Positions 1 through 11,008 of a DNA stretch of 64,000 nucleotides are shown piece by piece. The position numbers and the translations under genes are program-made. The notes beneath the pieces were generated by a model, which saw nothing but the letters and a program-made list of their open reading frames with translations, was not told the origin of the DNA and did not search any database. Position 1 is the stretch's first letter. Every line of letters starts with the position of its first letter. The DNA lies in NCBI RefSeq assembly GCF_000252955.1, contig NC_014228.1:4000701-4064700 (forward strand), read 5' to 3'. The stretch is from Xenorhabdus nematophila ATCC 19061. Its GTDB lineage: Bacteria; Pseudomonadota; Gammaproteobacteria; Enterobacterales; Enterobacteriaceae.

Positions 1-2
1 CT

Positions 3-878
3 GAACGCTACAAAGCGAACCTGTCAACTGAGAGCGTAATGCGCTTTTTGTCTGACAAGCCAGAATATCCGGCTGATGCGCGATACGTGACGACCGACCA
101 TTTTGATTTGGATGGGCTGGCATCTGTCTATTCACTGCTCACACCTGAGCACGCCCTGAACCATAAACAACTTCTCATCGACATCGGACAATTCGACGAT
201 TTTGCCCGTGGTCATAACCCGAAGGCGCGCCGGCTCACATTTGCACTGAATACAATCGCGGCACAAACGCCTCTTGCTGAAAGAGTATCACCATACGACA
301 GTTTACACGTTGCGACACTTTTCTCCGGATTGTTGCCTGCAATGCGTGACTTACTGGATGCGCCAGTGATCCGTGATGAACTTTGGTGTGATGCTGAACA
401 AAATCATATGCAAACGGAAGCGTTACTCGATAGTCCGAAAGTGACCATTGAACAATATCCTGATATCGATCTCGCAGTATTCCGCCTGCCAGCGTCTGAT
501 GTGCCATATTCGCCTGTACCACAACGTTATTTCGGACTCTCGCCTATTTCCTTCCACAATCGCACGCCATTATCGACAATAGCACTGGTCACGCAGGATG
601 ATATCGTTGTCCATCAGCGCTATGAAGGATGGGTTGAGTTACAATCTGCTGTCCCGCGGCCACGTCGTGATCTATCGATTTTAGCGCGAGCGTTGCAGTC
701 AGCCGAAACGAAAGGTTGCCTCTGGTACTATGACGGAGTGCAATACATTATGCCACTCTTTGAGCGCAACGGTACGCAGCCGACCAGCTTGCCGATCGAA
801 ACTATCTTGCACGAGCTGAAACACTTCCTTGCGATCGCACCAGCGGCTTGGTTATCAAGTGTATACGTTGGGCCTTAA
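3..878 (+). CDS. DUF6687-like protein of unknown function (5' end outside the window)
   Basis: The frame is open from base 3, and residues coding as ERYKANLSTESV precede the first ATG at base 39, so the gene very probably starts before the window. About 291 residues are visible. The N-terminal part carries a TTDHFDLDGLAS motif, which resembles the acidic DHFD-x-DG signature I associate with DUF6687 proteins and loosely recalls DHH-type metal sites. Further on are a TLF-SGLLP stretch and an HELKHFLA motif near the C-terminus. No signal peptide or membrane segment is visible. The protein seems cytoplasmic and its function is unknown. The downstream neighbour is separated by 520 bp of AT-rich DNA, so no operon partner is visible here. 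The family call rests on recalled motifs only. Confidence 0.6.
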   Translation, partial: ERYKANLSTESVMRFLSDKPEYPADARYVTTDHFDLDGLASVYSLLTPEHALNHKQLLIDIGQFDDFARGHNPKARRLTFALNTIAAQTPLAERVSPYDSLHVATLFSGLLPAMRDLLDAPVIRDELWCDAEQNHMQTEALLDSPKVTIEQYPDIDLAVFRLPASDVPYSPVPQRYFGLSPISFHNRTPLSTIALVTQDDIVVHQRYEGWVELQSAVPRPRRDLSILARALQSAETKGCLWYYDGVQYIMPLFERNGTQPTSLPIETILHELKHFLAIAPAAWLSSVYVGP

Positions 879-1398
879 GTTATATCTGAATATTGAATGA
901 ATGCCGCCAGTGAAGGTTCGGATGTTTCAGATGATTATAATGTGATAAGGAACATCCAAACGAACTTGGGCGGCTATTACACCATTATTACATATGAAAT
1001 TGGCTTAAAAGTTATCTCGATTGTTTCATCTACTCTTGATCCTTCAAGTTGCTAATCTGTTGATTAAACTGCAACTTGAACGCGTTTGGTGATAAGCAAT
1101 GAATATCCGGAAAATAAATTAAAATTATTTTTTGTATTTCACTTACAAAGTAAGTATATAAATATGATGAATATATTAATTTTAAATTATGGTTTAAATC
1201 AATTGCCAAATAACATTGAGCCTAATTTTCATTCTTCAGTAAATAATAAGAAAAGCAAATAAAGATTTTTAATATGACATTTTTAATAAAAAAAATTAAA
1301 GTAATGGAATGAATTGTAAACATTTAAGACGAAATCAATAAATTAATGATACAATTATCGTTTTGTTATAAATGTTTTTACATTGAGTTTTTCTATAC
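879..1398. other. AT-rich intergenic region with two inverted repeats
   Basis: This stretch of about 520 bp has no convincing gene. It holds an imperfect inverted repeat at 903-974 and a short ERIC-like arm pair at 1043-1080 (TTCAAGTTGC against GCAACTTGAA). From about 1100 to 1398 it is very AT-rich and probably carries the promoter of the virK-like gene. Confidence 0.6.
903..974. repeat. Imperfect 72-bp inverted repeat (possible MITE-like element)
   Basis: The arms begin GCCGCC and end GGCGGC. Within them GTTCG pairs with CGAAC and GGATGTT with AACATCC, separated by a short AT-rich loop. There is no T-tract, so a simple terminator is unlikely. It may be a small palindromic repeat or a miniature mobile element. 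Confidence 0.4.
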
Positions 1399-2334
1399 AT
1401 GAATCAATTACAACAACCTGCTTCCTCAGGCGTGAAGCTCTTTGCCGATCTTATCAGAAAGCGTGTTATGCCCGGAATATACTGGCACTCTTCCGGTTAC
1501 CGTACTAAGTTTGCGCTTCGCGGTATGCTGACGCCGGTTTCTACATTAACACTCCTGAACAGTCTTGCGAAGACACCGCTCTACCTGGATATTTTAAATA
1601 AGCAACCCAGCCTGCCTTGTAAATTACATCGCCCATACTTGAGCATTAATTTTAAACGCAAGCAAATTGTTTGTGCGTTGAGAGAACACTATCAATTATT
1701 ATTCAAGCAATTAGATCTCTCCATTATTAATAGAATACTGGATAAAAATGCGTATTTACTGGCAACCCTCCTGGGTAAAAATGAATCATTCAGAGTTTAT
1801 ATTGATTCATTGGATAATCTAAATAAAGAAGGTGAGCTGTCTATATATATCACTACGGCAGAAAATGTTATTTTGGCTAAGTGTGCATTCACTTTATTAA
1901 CTGTGGAAGGTAAGCAAACTTTATTTATCGGCGTATTGCAAGGGCCTGCTAAAAGCGATGACTCTCTGGAAGTGATCCGCCATGCAACCAAAGAGTGCTA
2001 CGGGCTATTTCCAAAGCGTCTGTTAATTGAGGCTATTTGCCGTTTTGCCGGACATGTAGGTTGTGAACAAATCATGGCAGTGAGTAACGAAACGCATATT
2101 TATCGCAGTATCCGCTATTGGCATAAGAAAAAAAATCAAATGGTGGCTGATTATAATGCTTTCTGGGAATCCCTGAGTGGGATCAGAAAGGAAAATAACG
2201 ATTTCCATTTGCCATCAATCATAGAAAGAAAATCACTGGATGATATCCCCAGCAAGAAACGCGCCGAGTATCGCCGCCGTTATCAATTACTGGATGAATT
2301 AGAGAACAGTATCAAGGTATCCCTGACTGCCTGA
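1399..2334 (+). CDS. VirK/YbjX family protein (DUF535)
   Basis: A protein of 311 residues with the layout of the VirK/YbjX (DUF535) family: an N-terminal region with RTKFALRGML, a middle part with hydrophobic beta-like runs, and a basic C-terminus with KKRAEYRRRYQLLD. Members in enteric bacteria have been linked to virulence, to resistance to antimicrobial peptides and to outer-membrane properties, but the biochemical activity is unknown. There is no obvious signal peptide. The gene is monocistronic: AT-rich DNA lies upstream and a convergent acetyltransferase gene ends 34 bp downstream. The start is the first ATG of the frame. Family membership is recognised from the sequence; function is not inferred beyond the family. 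Confidence 0.75.
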   Translation: MNQLQQPASSGVKLFADLIRKRVMPGIYWHSSGYRTKFALRGMLTPVSTLTLLNSLAKTPLYLDILNKQPSLPCKLHRPYLSINFKRKQIVCALREHYQLLFKQLDLSIINRILDKNAYLLATLLGKNESFRVYIDSLDNLNKEGELSIYITTAENVILAKCAFTLLTVEGKQTLFIGVLQGPAKSDDSLEVIRHATKECYGLFPKRLLIEAICRFAGHVGCEQIMAVSNETHIYRSIRYWHKKKNQMVADYNAFWESLSGIRKENNDFHLPSIIERKSLDDIPSKKRAEYRRRYQLLDELENSIKVSLTA

Positions 2335-2368
2335 TCTCTTCCCGGGAAGGATACCTTCTCTCAACTTT

Positions 2369-2965
2369 TTAACGCGGTTTCGCCATTAGCCATTCAAGAT
2401 GGGTTTTAATGGCGGGCCACTCATTGAGCAGAATGCTATAGACACAGGTATCCCGTAATGAACCGTCTTTAGCCCGCATGTGACTGCGCAAGATCCCATC
2501 CAGCTTTGCGCCTAACCGCTCAATCGCCCTGCGACTCTGATGATTTAGGAAATGGGTGCGGAACTCCACCGCCACACAACCCAGCGTCTCAAAGGCATAT
2601 TGCAACAAGAGGAATTTTGTTTCTGTATTGATGGCAGTACGTTGAACAGAACGTGCATACCATGTCGAACCAATTTCCAATCTGGGAAGATTCTCATCAA
2701 TATTCATATACGTTGTCATTCCAACAGCAGCACCGGTTGCATTATCGATGACTGCAAAAGGCAACATCGTTCCTTTCACATGCAGGGCTAAACGACGCTT
2801 AATTTCCTCATGAACATTGGCGGGATCAGGAACACGGGTATACCACAATTGATGTAATTGCCCATCTTCAATCGCATTCACAAATTCATCATGTCTATCG
2901 TGAGATAAGGGAGCTAAAGTGACATTTCTCCCCGTCAACGTAATCCAATCAGTTATTTTTTTCAT
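2369..2965 (-). CDS. GNAT-family N-acetyltransferase (RimJ/RimL-like)
   Basis: A protein of 198 residues with a GNAT fold of the RimJ/RimL type. It opens with TLTGRNVTLAPLSHDRHDEF, continues with a central strand (AVGMTTYMNI) and a tract around RLEIGSTWYARSVQRTAINTE that matches the acetyl-CoA binding beta-bulge region, and ends with HQSRRAIERLGAKLDG, the usual motif of family members that acetylate amines or protein N-termini. The substrate cannot be predicted. The gene stands alone and converges on the virK-like gene. About 260 bp of AT-rich DNA separates its start from fadH on the other strand. Confidence 0.85.
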   Translation of the reverse strand: MKKITDWITLTGRNVTLAPLSHDRHDEFVNAIEDGQLHQLWYTRVPDPANVHEEIKRRLALHVKGTMLPFAVIDNATGAAVGMTTYMNIDENLPRLEIGSTWYARSVQRTAINTETKFLLLQYAFETLGCVAVEFRTHFLNHQSRRAIERLGAKLDGILRSHMRAKDGSLRDTCVYSILLNEWPAIKTHLEWLMAKPR

Positions 2966-3200
2966 ATTGATTTTTACCCTTGTGGAAACCGATACCGACA
3001 GTATGCCTGGCTAAAAAATACACGACAATGATAAATAAGAAGCATTTCTATACTGATAGATTTCATGATACTTGTCACAATCACTTAACAAAGTGATTCC
3101 AATCAAGCCGGAACTGTCTAAATTTGATGATCATCTCATCCGACCACTTAATCATAGCCAAGTGAAAACGTCAGTCATATAAAAAAATTATACTTTTTGA

Positions 3201-5249
<2,049 letters not shown>

Positions 5250-5258
5250 TAAATCAGC

Positions 5259-5288
5259 AAAACGGTGATAACGTACTATCACCGTTTT
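5259..5288. terminator. Bidirectional terminator between fadH and sstT
   Basis: A perfect 12-bp stem, AAAACGGTGATA with TATCACCGTTTT, and a 6-base loop. It lies between the convergent fadH and sstT genes, with A and T runs on both sides, so it can serve both strands. Confidence 0.85.
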
Positions 5289-5303
5289 AATTCCAGCGAA
5301 TAT

Positions 5304-6548
5304 TTAACGCTGAGCCAATTGTTCCGATGCCAAACGGGCATCTTCCGCCTGACAAACAGCCGCAGTAAACAGCACGTCAGTGGAAGAGTTCAACCCTGTC
5401 TCAGCAGAGTCCTGCAAGACACCAATGATCAGGCCAACAGCAACAACCTGCATAGCAATTTCATTGGAAATACCAAACATGCTGCACGCCAGCGGGATCA
5501 ATAACAATGAACCACCCGCCACTCCCGAAGATCCACATGCCGCAACCGCAGAAACGATACTCAGTAATATCGCTGTCGGAATATCCACTGCGATCCCCAA
5601 AGTATTCACTGCTGCCAACGTCAACACAGTGATAGTTGTTGCAGCACCCGCCATATTGATGGTTGCCCCCAGAGGAATGGAAACGGAATAAGTATCTTCA
5701 TCTAAATTCATACGGCGACACATTGCCATATTCACGGGAATATTAGCCGCTGAACTGCGGGTAAAGAATGCGGTCACACCACTTTCACGCAAGCATTCAA
5801 AAACCAACGGATAAGGATTGCGGCGAATTTTCCAGTAGACAATCAACGGATTAACAACCAAAGCCACAATAATCATGCAACTCAGTAATACCGTGAGCAG
5901 TTGAACATAACCAAGCAGAGCGTCAAACCCTGTCGTGGCAATTGTTGAAGAAACCAAGCCGAAAATACCAATGGGCGCGAAACGGATAACAACACGTACA
6001 ATCTGTGTCACCGATTCCGACAAATCTTGCATCAGCGATTTAGTTGACTCTTTCGCATGACGCAAGGCAATCCCAAAGCCGATTGACCACGCCAGAATGC
6101 CGACATAATTTCCTTTCAATATCGCATCAATTGGATTAGCAACGATATTGGTCAGTAACCCTGCCAAGACTTCAACAATATTTCCCGGAGGGGACAATTG
6201 GGCATCAGTTGACGCCAACGTCAGTGTTGACGGGAACAAAATACTGCCAATCACTGCCACAACTGCGGCAAGAAATGTCCCTATCAGATACAGGAATATA
6301 ACAGGACGCATATTGCTCTTCTGGCCTGCCTTATGATTTGCAATCGAGGACATGACCAAAACCCACACCAGCACAGGAGCTACAGCCTTCAATGCCCCGA
6401 TAAAGAGTGTTCCCAGCAGTTCAACTGATTTGGCGGCTTCAGGTGACAGCCATGCCAGTAATATCCCCAGTATTAATCCAATTAAGATTTGTTTTACGAG
6501 GCTTCCTTGTGCAAGGTATTGCACAAAGCCTTTTTGTTGTTTTTCCAT
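5304..6548 (-). CDS. sstT: Serine/threonine:Na+ symporter SstT
   Basis: SstT imports serine and threonine with sodium across the inner membrane. The 414-residue protein has the E. coli length and belongs to the dicarboxylate/amino acid:cation symporter (DAACS) family. It is hydrophobic throughout, with about eight to ten membrane segments. The family substrate and sodium-binding region is visible near [19 protein letters not shown] and in the [12 protein letters not shown] stretch. It is monocistronic. About 780 bp of non-coding DNA lies upstream, including an ERIC element, and its regulatory sites are not obvious there. Confidence 0.96.
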   Translation of the reverse strand: MEKQQKGFVQYLAQGSLVKQILIGLILGILLAWLSPEAAKSVELLGTLFIGALKAVAPVLVWVLVMSSIANHKAGQKSNMRPVIFLYLIGTFLAAVVAVIGSILFPSTLTLASTDAQLSPPGNIVEVLAGLLTNIVANPIDAILKGNYVGILAWSIGFGIALRHAKESTKSLMQDLSESVTQIVRVVIRFAPIGIFGLVSSTIATTGFDALLGYVQLLTVLLSCMIIVALVVNPLIVYWKIRRNPYPLVFECLRESGVTAFFTRSSAANIPVNMAMCRRMNLDEDTYSVSIPLGATINMAGAATTITVLTLAAVNTLGIAVDIPTAILLSIVSAVAACGSSGVAGGSLLLIPLACSMFGISNEIAMQVVAVGLIIGVLQDSAETGLNSSTDVLFTAAVCQAEDARLASEQLAQR

Positions 6549-7329
6549 AGCCTGTCCATTTGATATTTTTGGCTCTATGAGCCTGATGTTTTTGTGTTTA
6601 CTTTCCCAGTATTAGGGAAATCAAAAAGACTACAAAGAATAATGAATTGCAATATACAGAGAACACCACAATTTGATAACAAATCACTTACATTTGTGTG
6701 ATCGAAACATCAATTTTCCCATTTCATTCATTCTGTAATGCAAAACAGAACACTGCTAAAAATAAACTCTTTGACAGGAAGAGCAGATTGTTTTCTATCA
6801 TCAATATCAAGGAGGATGACTTTTCGCCATTGGGTATCATTGGGTAATCAGCAGATATTGAATTAACAGGCAAGAAACATAAATTCAATCATTCTGCGGA
6901 ATAAATGGGTTATTCATGCTATTTCAGGAAGACTTATCAGACTATTAATCAGTGGTTATATATAGATGAGTTACTTTTACATTTGAGCAAATGTTCAATT
7001 GATCACCAAAATTTTCTGTCTCACTACTGCTGATTTTGTTAAAGTGAGGCCTGTCAATCTTTATGCCACCTTGAAGGGATTTCGAGCGCATTTTATGACA
7101 ATTATACCCTATGGATTTCGAATTGCGTCGAGGCGGCAAGGGAGTGAATCTCCGGGAGCATAAATAACTATGTGACCGGAGTGAGCGAGTACAGCCAACA
7201 AAGATGCAATTTGAAAGACGACGGGTATAGTATTTCATGTTTTGGATTACAGCATATCCAATAGAAATTCACCATAAATGCACCAAAAAAGTAAGATGCA
7301 ATTCTTAACCCGCGTTTTAGGAACATTTG
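6549..7329. other. Intergenic region between sstT and yqjA, with ERIC
   Basis: About 780 bp with no convincing gene. The first 450 bp should hold the sstT promoter, and a CRP-like half-site TGTGATCGAAACA is visible near 6697. The second half is occupied by a complete ERIC element (7104-7228). The yqjA promoter probably lies downstream of that element. Confidence 0.6.
7104..7228. repeat. ERIC element, full length (about 125 bp)
   Basis: The element starts ATACCC and ends GGGTAT. Internal blocks match the enterobacterial repetitive intergenic consensus: GGCGGCAAGGGAGTGAATCT, GAGCATAAATAACTATGTGA, CCGGAGTGAGCGAGTACAGC and the terminal TTGAAAGACGACGGGTAT. The length fits the usual 126-127 bp. 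It is transcribed into an RNA-level imperfect palindrome and lies about 100 bp upstream of yqjA. The best preserved of several ERIC-derived pieces in this window. Confidence 0.85.
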
Positions 7330-7998
7330 ATGGAAATTGTAACAGACCTTATTTATGCTCTTTGGCACCAAGATTACGAAACATTAGCGAATCCGTCTTT
7401 AGTATGGGCAATCTACATTTTACTGTTTACCATCCTGTTTCTTGAAAACGGGATACTGCCCGCAGCATTTTTACCGGGTGACAGCCTATTAATATTAGTT
7501 GGTGTCTTAATTGCAAAAGAGACCATGAGTTTTCCCGCAACACTGCTCATTCTGACTGTCGGAGCCAGCCTCGGATGCTGGGTCGGGTATCTTCAAGGGA
7601 AATGGCTTGGCAATACAAAATTAGTTCAGGGCTGGCTGTCACACCTTCCTGCACATTATCATCAGCGCGCACACAACCTATTCCATCGTCATGGCTTATC
7701 TGCCTTACTGATAGGCCGTTTCCTTGCTTTTATCAGAACTTTGCTGCCAACGTTGGCCGGTCTTGCAGGGCTGAATAATAAACGCTTCCAAATCTTCAAT
7801 TGGCTCAGCGGGTTTCTGTGGGTCATTATTCTGACTACTCTGGGCTATGCTCTGGGTAAAAGTCCTCTGTTTCGTCAGTATGAAGAATATCTGATGAATT
7901 TTTTAGTGCTGTTACCCGTGGGTTTATTACTCGTCGGTTTAATTGGCAGCCTGACCGTTATTTGGCGTAAAAGACGCTCTAATAATACTCTCTCGTAA
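7330..7998 (+). CDS. yqjA: DedA-family inner-membrane protein YqjA
   Basis: A DedA/Tvp38 family protein of 222 residues (E. coli YqjA 220). DedA proteins are linked to proton-dependent transport, membrane potential and polyprenyl-phosphate or phospholipid flipping. Conserved features are the acidic FLENGILPAAFLPGDSLL segment, with Glu and Asp in membrane re-entrant loops, and GRFLAFIRTLLPTLAGL with its conserved arginines. Four to five membrane helices are visible. The ATG at 7330 is preferred over a TTG one codon upstream. In E. coli mzrA follows yqjA. Here 210 bp of non-coding DNA follows and then yqjD. Confidence 0.95.
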   Translation: MEIVTDLIYALWHQDYETLANPSLVWAIYILLFTILFLENGILPAAFLPGDSLLILVGVLIAKETMSFPATLLILTVGASLGCWVGYLQGKWLGNTKLVQGWLSHLPAHYHQRAHNLFHRHGLSALLIGRFLAFIRTLLPTLAGLAGLNNKRFQIFNWLSGFLWVIILTTLGYALGKSPLFRQYEEYLMNFLVLLPVGLLLVGLIGSLTVIWRKRRSNNTLS

Positions 7999-8208
7999 TT
8001 CCCGGTTTTTTCCTGTGGTATTGCGAAAACATGCCGCAGGATACTGTCTCCTTTTCCCCACTTAAACCATGTTGTCCACCGGCTTCACACCGTATTTTAA
8101 ATTGATGCGCAATATATTGTGACAAATTTTCATCTACACTTACTTTAAACTCCTTGTAAAAGCGACTATGTTAGAAATTCATCTACCGTATATTTAAGGA
8201 GATCAGTA

Positions 8209-8514
8209 ATGGCACAGAAGAAAAATTCTGAAGACTTACGTGCTGAGTTACAATCCCTTGCGGATACTCTGGAAGAAGTCCTCAATGACTCTGGCGATAA
8301 GTCAAAGGCTGAATTGGAAAAATTACGCAGCAAAGCAGAAAAAATGCTAAAAGAGGCACGCGTTACGCTCAGCGATGCCAGCGATAGGCTAGTTGGCCAA
8401 ACTAAAGAAATTGCTGGCCATGCTGATAATTATGTCCGTGAAAATCCGTGGACAGGTGTTGGTATTGGTGCGGCAGTTGGCATTGTATTGGGTGTTTTGC
8501 TGTCAAGGCGCTGA
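8209..8514 (+). CDS. yqjD: ElaB/YqjD-family membrane-anchored ribosome-binding protein
   Basis: A protein of 101 residues, the E. coli length. A charged, helical N-terminal two-thirds (DUF883) is followed by the family's C-terminal glycine-rich anchor, NPWTGVGIGAAVGIVLGVLL, and a final SRR. In E. coli YqjD ties ribosomes to the inner membrane in stationary phase. AAGGAG lies upstream of the ATG. It is the first gene of a tight yqjD-yqjE-yqjK cluster. Confidence 0.95.
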   Translation: MAQKKNSEDLRAELQSLADTLEEVLNDSGDKSKAELEKLRSKAEKMLKEARVTLSDASDRLVGQTKEIAGHADNYVRENPWTGVGIGAAVGIVLGVLLSRR

Positions 8515-8515
8515 A

Positions 8516-8917
8516 ATGACCCAATCCCCTGACTCGAAAGGCCCCGGAAAAGGGCTTCTTAATACTTTACGGCGAGTTGCAGCCATTATCGTTCACATGG
8601 TTGAAACCCGTATCCAACTCGTTGCTGTTGAGTTAGAAGAGGGTGCCGCAACTCTGGTACAACTGCTGCTGATGGTAGGGTTCACCCTGTTATTCGCGGG
8701 CTTTGGTTTGATGTGTCTATTAGTACTGATATTCTGGGCTATCGATCCTGCTTACCGGATAATTGCTATGGCTATTACTGCCGGAATCCTACTGATCCTC
8801 GCCGTGTTCAGTGCCATATGGACGATAAGAAAAGCGCAAAAACTGACATTTCTGAGTGCAACCCGTGAACAACTGAGTATTGATCGCAAAATGCTGGAAA
8901 CGGATCATCATGAATAA
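8516..8917 (+). CDS. yqjE: YqjE-family inner-membrane protein (phage holin superfamily III-like)
   Basis: A protein of 133 residues (E. coli 134). It begins in a soluble amphipathic helix (HMVETRIQLVAVELEEGAAT), and two membrane helices follow (LLLMVGFTLLFAGFGLMCLL and a second one near AITAGILLILAVFSAIW). The ATG at 8516 is one base after the yqjD stop codon, so the two are probably translationally coupled. A longer reading frame starting inside yqjD is rejected. YqjE is associated with YqjD; its precise role is unknown. Confidence 0.93.
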   Translation: MTQSPDSKGPGKGLLNTLRRVAAIIVHMVETRIQLVAVELEEGAATLVQLLLMVGFTLLFAGFGLMCLLVLIFWAIDPAYRIIAMAITAGILLILAVFSAIWTIRKAQKLTFLSATREQLSIDRKMLETDHHE

Positions 8918-9191
8918 GTCACGGCATCATCAACGAAAATCACTGCTATTAAAAGAGATCCGACAGCAACGACAAGCACTTTCTGATTGTGGTCAACATT
9001 GGCTCGAAATCACACAATCTTATGATAAGGGCTGGCAAACTCTGCTCACTTTCAAGCCCTATGTTGCCATCGGTTCTGGTATTGCCCTGCTCTATGGACT
9101 ACGCCACCCCAAAAAGTTGTATCGCTGGTCACATCAAATGATCAGTATCCTGGAGATCATAAGAATCGTGCGAAATTTGCTGGATAAATAA
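8910..9191 (+). CDS. yqjK: YqjK-like family protein
   Basis: A protein of 93 residues (E. coli 99) of the YqjK-like family. It has a basic N-terminus (SRHHQRKSLLLKEIRQQRQA), one hydrophobic segment near PYVAIGSGIALLYGL, and a basic C-terminus. It starts inside the end of yqjE with an 8-base overlap, which is typical of this cluster. Its function is unknown. Confidence 0.9.
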   Translation: MNKSRHHQRKSLLLKEIRQQRQALSDCGQHWLEITQSYDKGWQTLLTFKPYVAIGSGIALLYGLRHPKKLYRWSHQMISILEIIRIVRNLLDK

Positions 9192-9471
9192 ATCAGGGAA
9201 AAACACGGTGAGTGTTACTCATCAGCTAACCTTAAACTCTCATCCCCCAATTCCCGCTCTTATTCAAATTCCTTTTCGTATATGCGGATATTTCTTCAAA
9301 AAAATTGCATTAAATTGTGAATATTCTTTACTATCAACAAATAACAGTTCTCCCTAGAATGCCCCCCATCAGATAATGATTAACAAATTGTGCTTTTTGC
9401 CTGTTTCTTATTCATTCCAAGCCGGACAGACAACTTATTTATCGTTACCCGCGGTATTTTTGGAGACAACA

Positions 9472-9867
9472 ATGAAAAAATTTGAAGATAGTGGCCTGTT
9501 AGTCGCCCGCATTTTAATATCCATTCTTTTTATCATCGCAGGGTATGGGAAATTAGGTCCTGCTTACGCAGGAACACAAGAATTTATGGAAGTGATGAAG
9601 GTGCCGGGCATTTTGCTCCCTCTTACTATCTTACTCGAACTCGGCGGTGGCCTTGCCATCCTGTTCGGCTTGCTGACTCGCACTACGGCTGTGTTTACCT
9701 TTATTTTCTGCATCCTGACGGCACTTCTGTTCCATCATGATTTTGCAGATGGCATGAATCAGACTATGTTCCTGAAAAACTTTGCCATCGGCGCAGGCTA
9801 CCTGATGCTGGCAATGATCGGCCCAGGCAGATTCAGCATCGATGGTCTATTGAAGAAAAACTGGTAA
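9472..9867 (+). CDS. yqjF: DoxX-family membrane protein YqjF
   Basis: A protein of 131 residues (E. coli 130) with four membrane helices and the DoxX family layout (VARILISILFIIAGYGKL, LELGGGLAILFGLLTRT). YqjF has been linked to responses to aromatic compounds in E. coli, but its chemistry is not established. I chose the ATG at 9472 because TGGAGA lies about 6 bases upstream. The frame is open for 96 bases further up, but those residues do not fit the family. It ends at a terminator shared with the convergent yhaJ. Confidence 0.93.
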   Translation: MKKFEDSGLLVARILISILFIIAGYGKLGPAYAGTQEFMEVMKVPGILLPLTILLELGGGLAILFGLLTRTTAVFTFIFCILTALLFHHDFADGMNQTMFLKNFAIGAGYLMLAMIGPGRFSIDGLLKKNW

Positions 9868-9889
9868 TAACTTCTTTTCGTAAAAAAAA

Positions 9890-9923
9890 CCCCATACAGC
9901 GAACAGTTGTATGGGGCTTTTTT
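9890..9923. terminator. Bidirectional terminator between yqjF and yhaJ
   Basis: The stem CCCCATACA pairs with TGTATGGGG across a 9-base loop. A T-run follows on the + strand and an A-run precedes, giving a T-run on the - strand, so it fits both convergent genes. Confidence 0.9.
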
Positions 9924-9955
9924 ATTCTGCATGAATGACAGCGATGTTTACCCGA

Positions 9956-10849
9956 TCATTTAACAAACAATTTTGGGATCTCACGTAAACACCAAGACTT
10001 CGCCTCTCCCATGCTATCGCGCCGCCAGGCCATAATGATGTTGGTTTCATGGCTATATTCCGAACCGACAACGCGCAAACGGCCTTCCGCAATATCTTGC
10101 TCCACCATCGGATATGGCATAGTCGCAACACCCAACCCGGCCAAAAGCGCACGACGTTTGTCCTCCAAAGAACTTACCGTCAGGCGGGGTTGTTTATCCA
10201 GCAGTTGAACGGTTAAAACCGGGCGTTCCCTTGCCGTGTCAGCAACGGCTATCCCGCGATACTTCACCCGTATGGCATCAGACAAAGGTTCCGGTTCATA
10301 GTGGATAGGATGATTTGCACTGGCAACATAGACATTGTTGATAGAATAAAGGGGACGGGAATTCACTTCAGCAGAAGCTCTGAAATGTAGATCTGGCGCA
10401 ATCACAATATCAGCATGCCCCGTTTCCAGCCGTTCCCAGGCTCCCGCCAAAACTTCTGTTACTAACGAAAGCTGTGTACTGGATTTGTTTGCCAGCCTGT
10501 CAACCAGAGGGAAAAGTGATGCAGTCGGGAACAGAGCCTCACACACAATGGTCAGATGGGTCTCCCAGCCGCGGGCAAGTGCTTCTGCATCAGCCGTCAA
10601 TTTATCAGCAGCTTCAAGCAATAATCGCCCTCGCTCCAATAGCATACGACCAACATTAGTAAATTTCGTGCGATGCCCGGAGCGGTCAAACAGGACGACA
10701 TCCAATTCTTCTTCCAGCTTCTGCATGGTATAACTCAACGCAGAAGGAACCCGTCCTAATTCATCTGCCGCTGCCGCAAAACTTCCCCGCCGATCTATCG
10801 CATCCATCACTCTCAGGGATTCCAATGTAAGCGCGCGTTCTTTGCCCAT
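9956..10849 (-). CDS. yhaJ: LysR-family transcriptional regulator YhaJ
   Basis: A protein of 297 residues (E. coli YhaJ 298). An N-terminal winged helix-turn-helix (GSFAAAADELGRVPSALSYT) is followed by a LysR substrate-binding domain that keeps KYRGIAVADTARERP and the C-terminal tail AKSWCLREIPKLF. In E. coli YhaJ responds to aromatic nitro compounds and activates yqjF, yhaJ and virulence genes. Its position beside yqjF and yhaK matches that setting. It is transcribed away from yhaK, and a short ERIC derivative lies in the shared upstream region. Confidence 0.95.
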   Translation of the reverse strand: MGKERALTLESLRVMDAIDRRGSFAAAADELGRVPSALSYTMQKLEEELDVVLFDRSGHRTKFTNVGRMLLERGRLLLEAADKLTADAEALARGWETHLTIVCEALFPTASLFPLVDRLANKSSTQLSLVTEVLAGAWERLETGHADIVIAPDLHFRASAEVNSRPLYSINNVYVASANHPIHYEPEPLSDAIRVKYRGIAVADTARERPVLTVQLLDKQPRLTVSSLEDKRRALLAGLGVATMPYPMVEQDIAEGRLRVVGSEYSHETNIIMAWRRDSMGEAKSWCLREIPKLFVK

Positions 10850-10935
10850 ATCTTTCTCAGTCAGGAATTTTGAATATAGCCACCAGATTAACTGGCTAAC
10901 ATTTCAACGTCCAGATAATTAAGATCAAGATTTAT

Positions 10936-10977
10936 ATACCTTATGGATTTTGAATTAACTTGAAAGACGCAGGGTAT
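10936..10977. repeat. Internally deleted ERIC (both ends joined)
   Basis: A 42-bp element that starts ATACCTTATGGATTTTGAATT and runs directly into AACTTGAAAGACGCAGGGTAT. These are the two ends of the ERIC at 7104-7228 with about 80 bp of the middle missing. It lies between the divergent yhaJ and yhaK genes. Confidence 0.65.
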
Positions 10978-11008
10978 CAGTTGAGAGATCTAAGAGATAA
11001 CAACGATG

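Noticed and set aside
6945..7371. Frames on the - strand crossing the ERIC at 7104-7228
   Set aside because: They are explained by repeat sequence and by the antisense of the yqjA upstream region. There is no ribosome-binding site and no family.
8393..8515. An N-terminal extension of yqjE
   Set aside because: It overlaps yqjD in another frame. The ATG at 8516 matches the family start.
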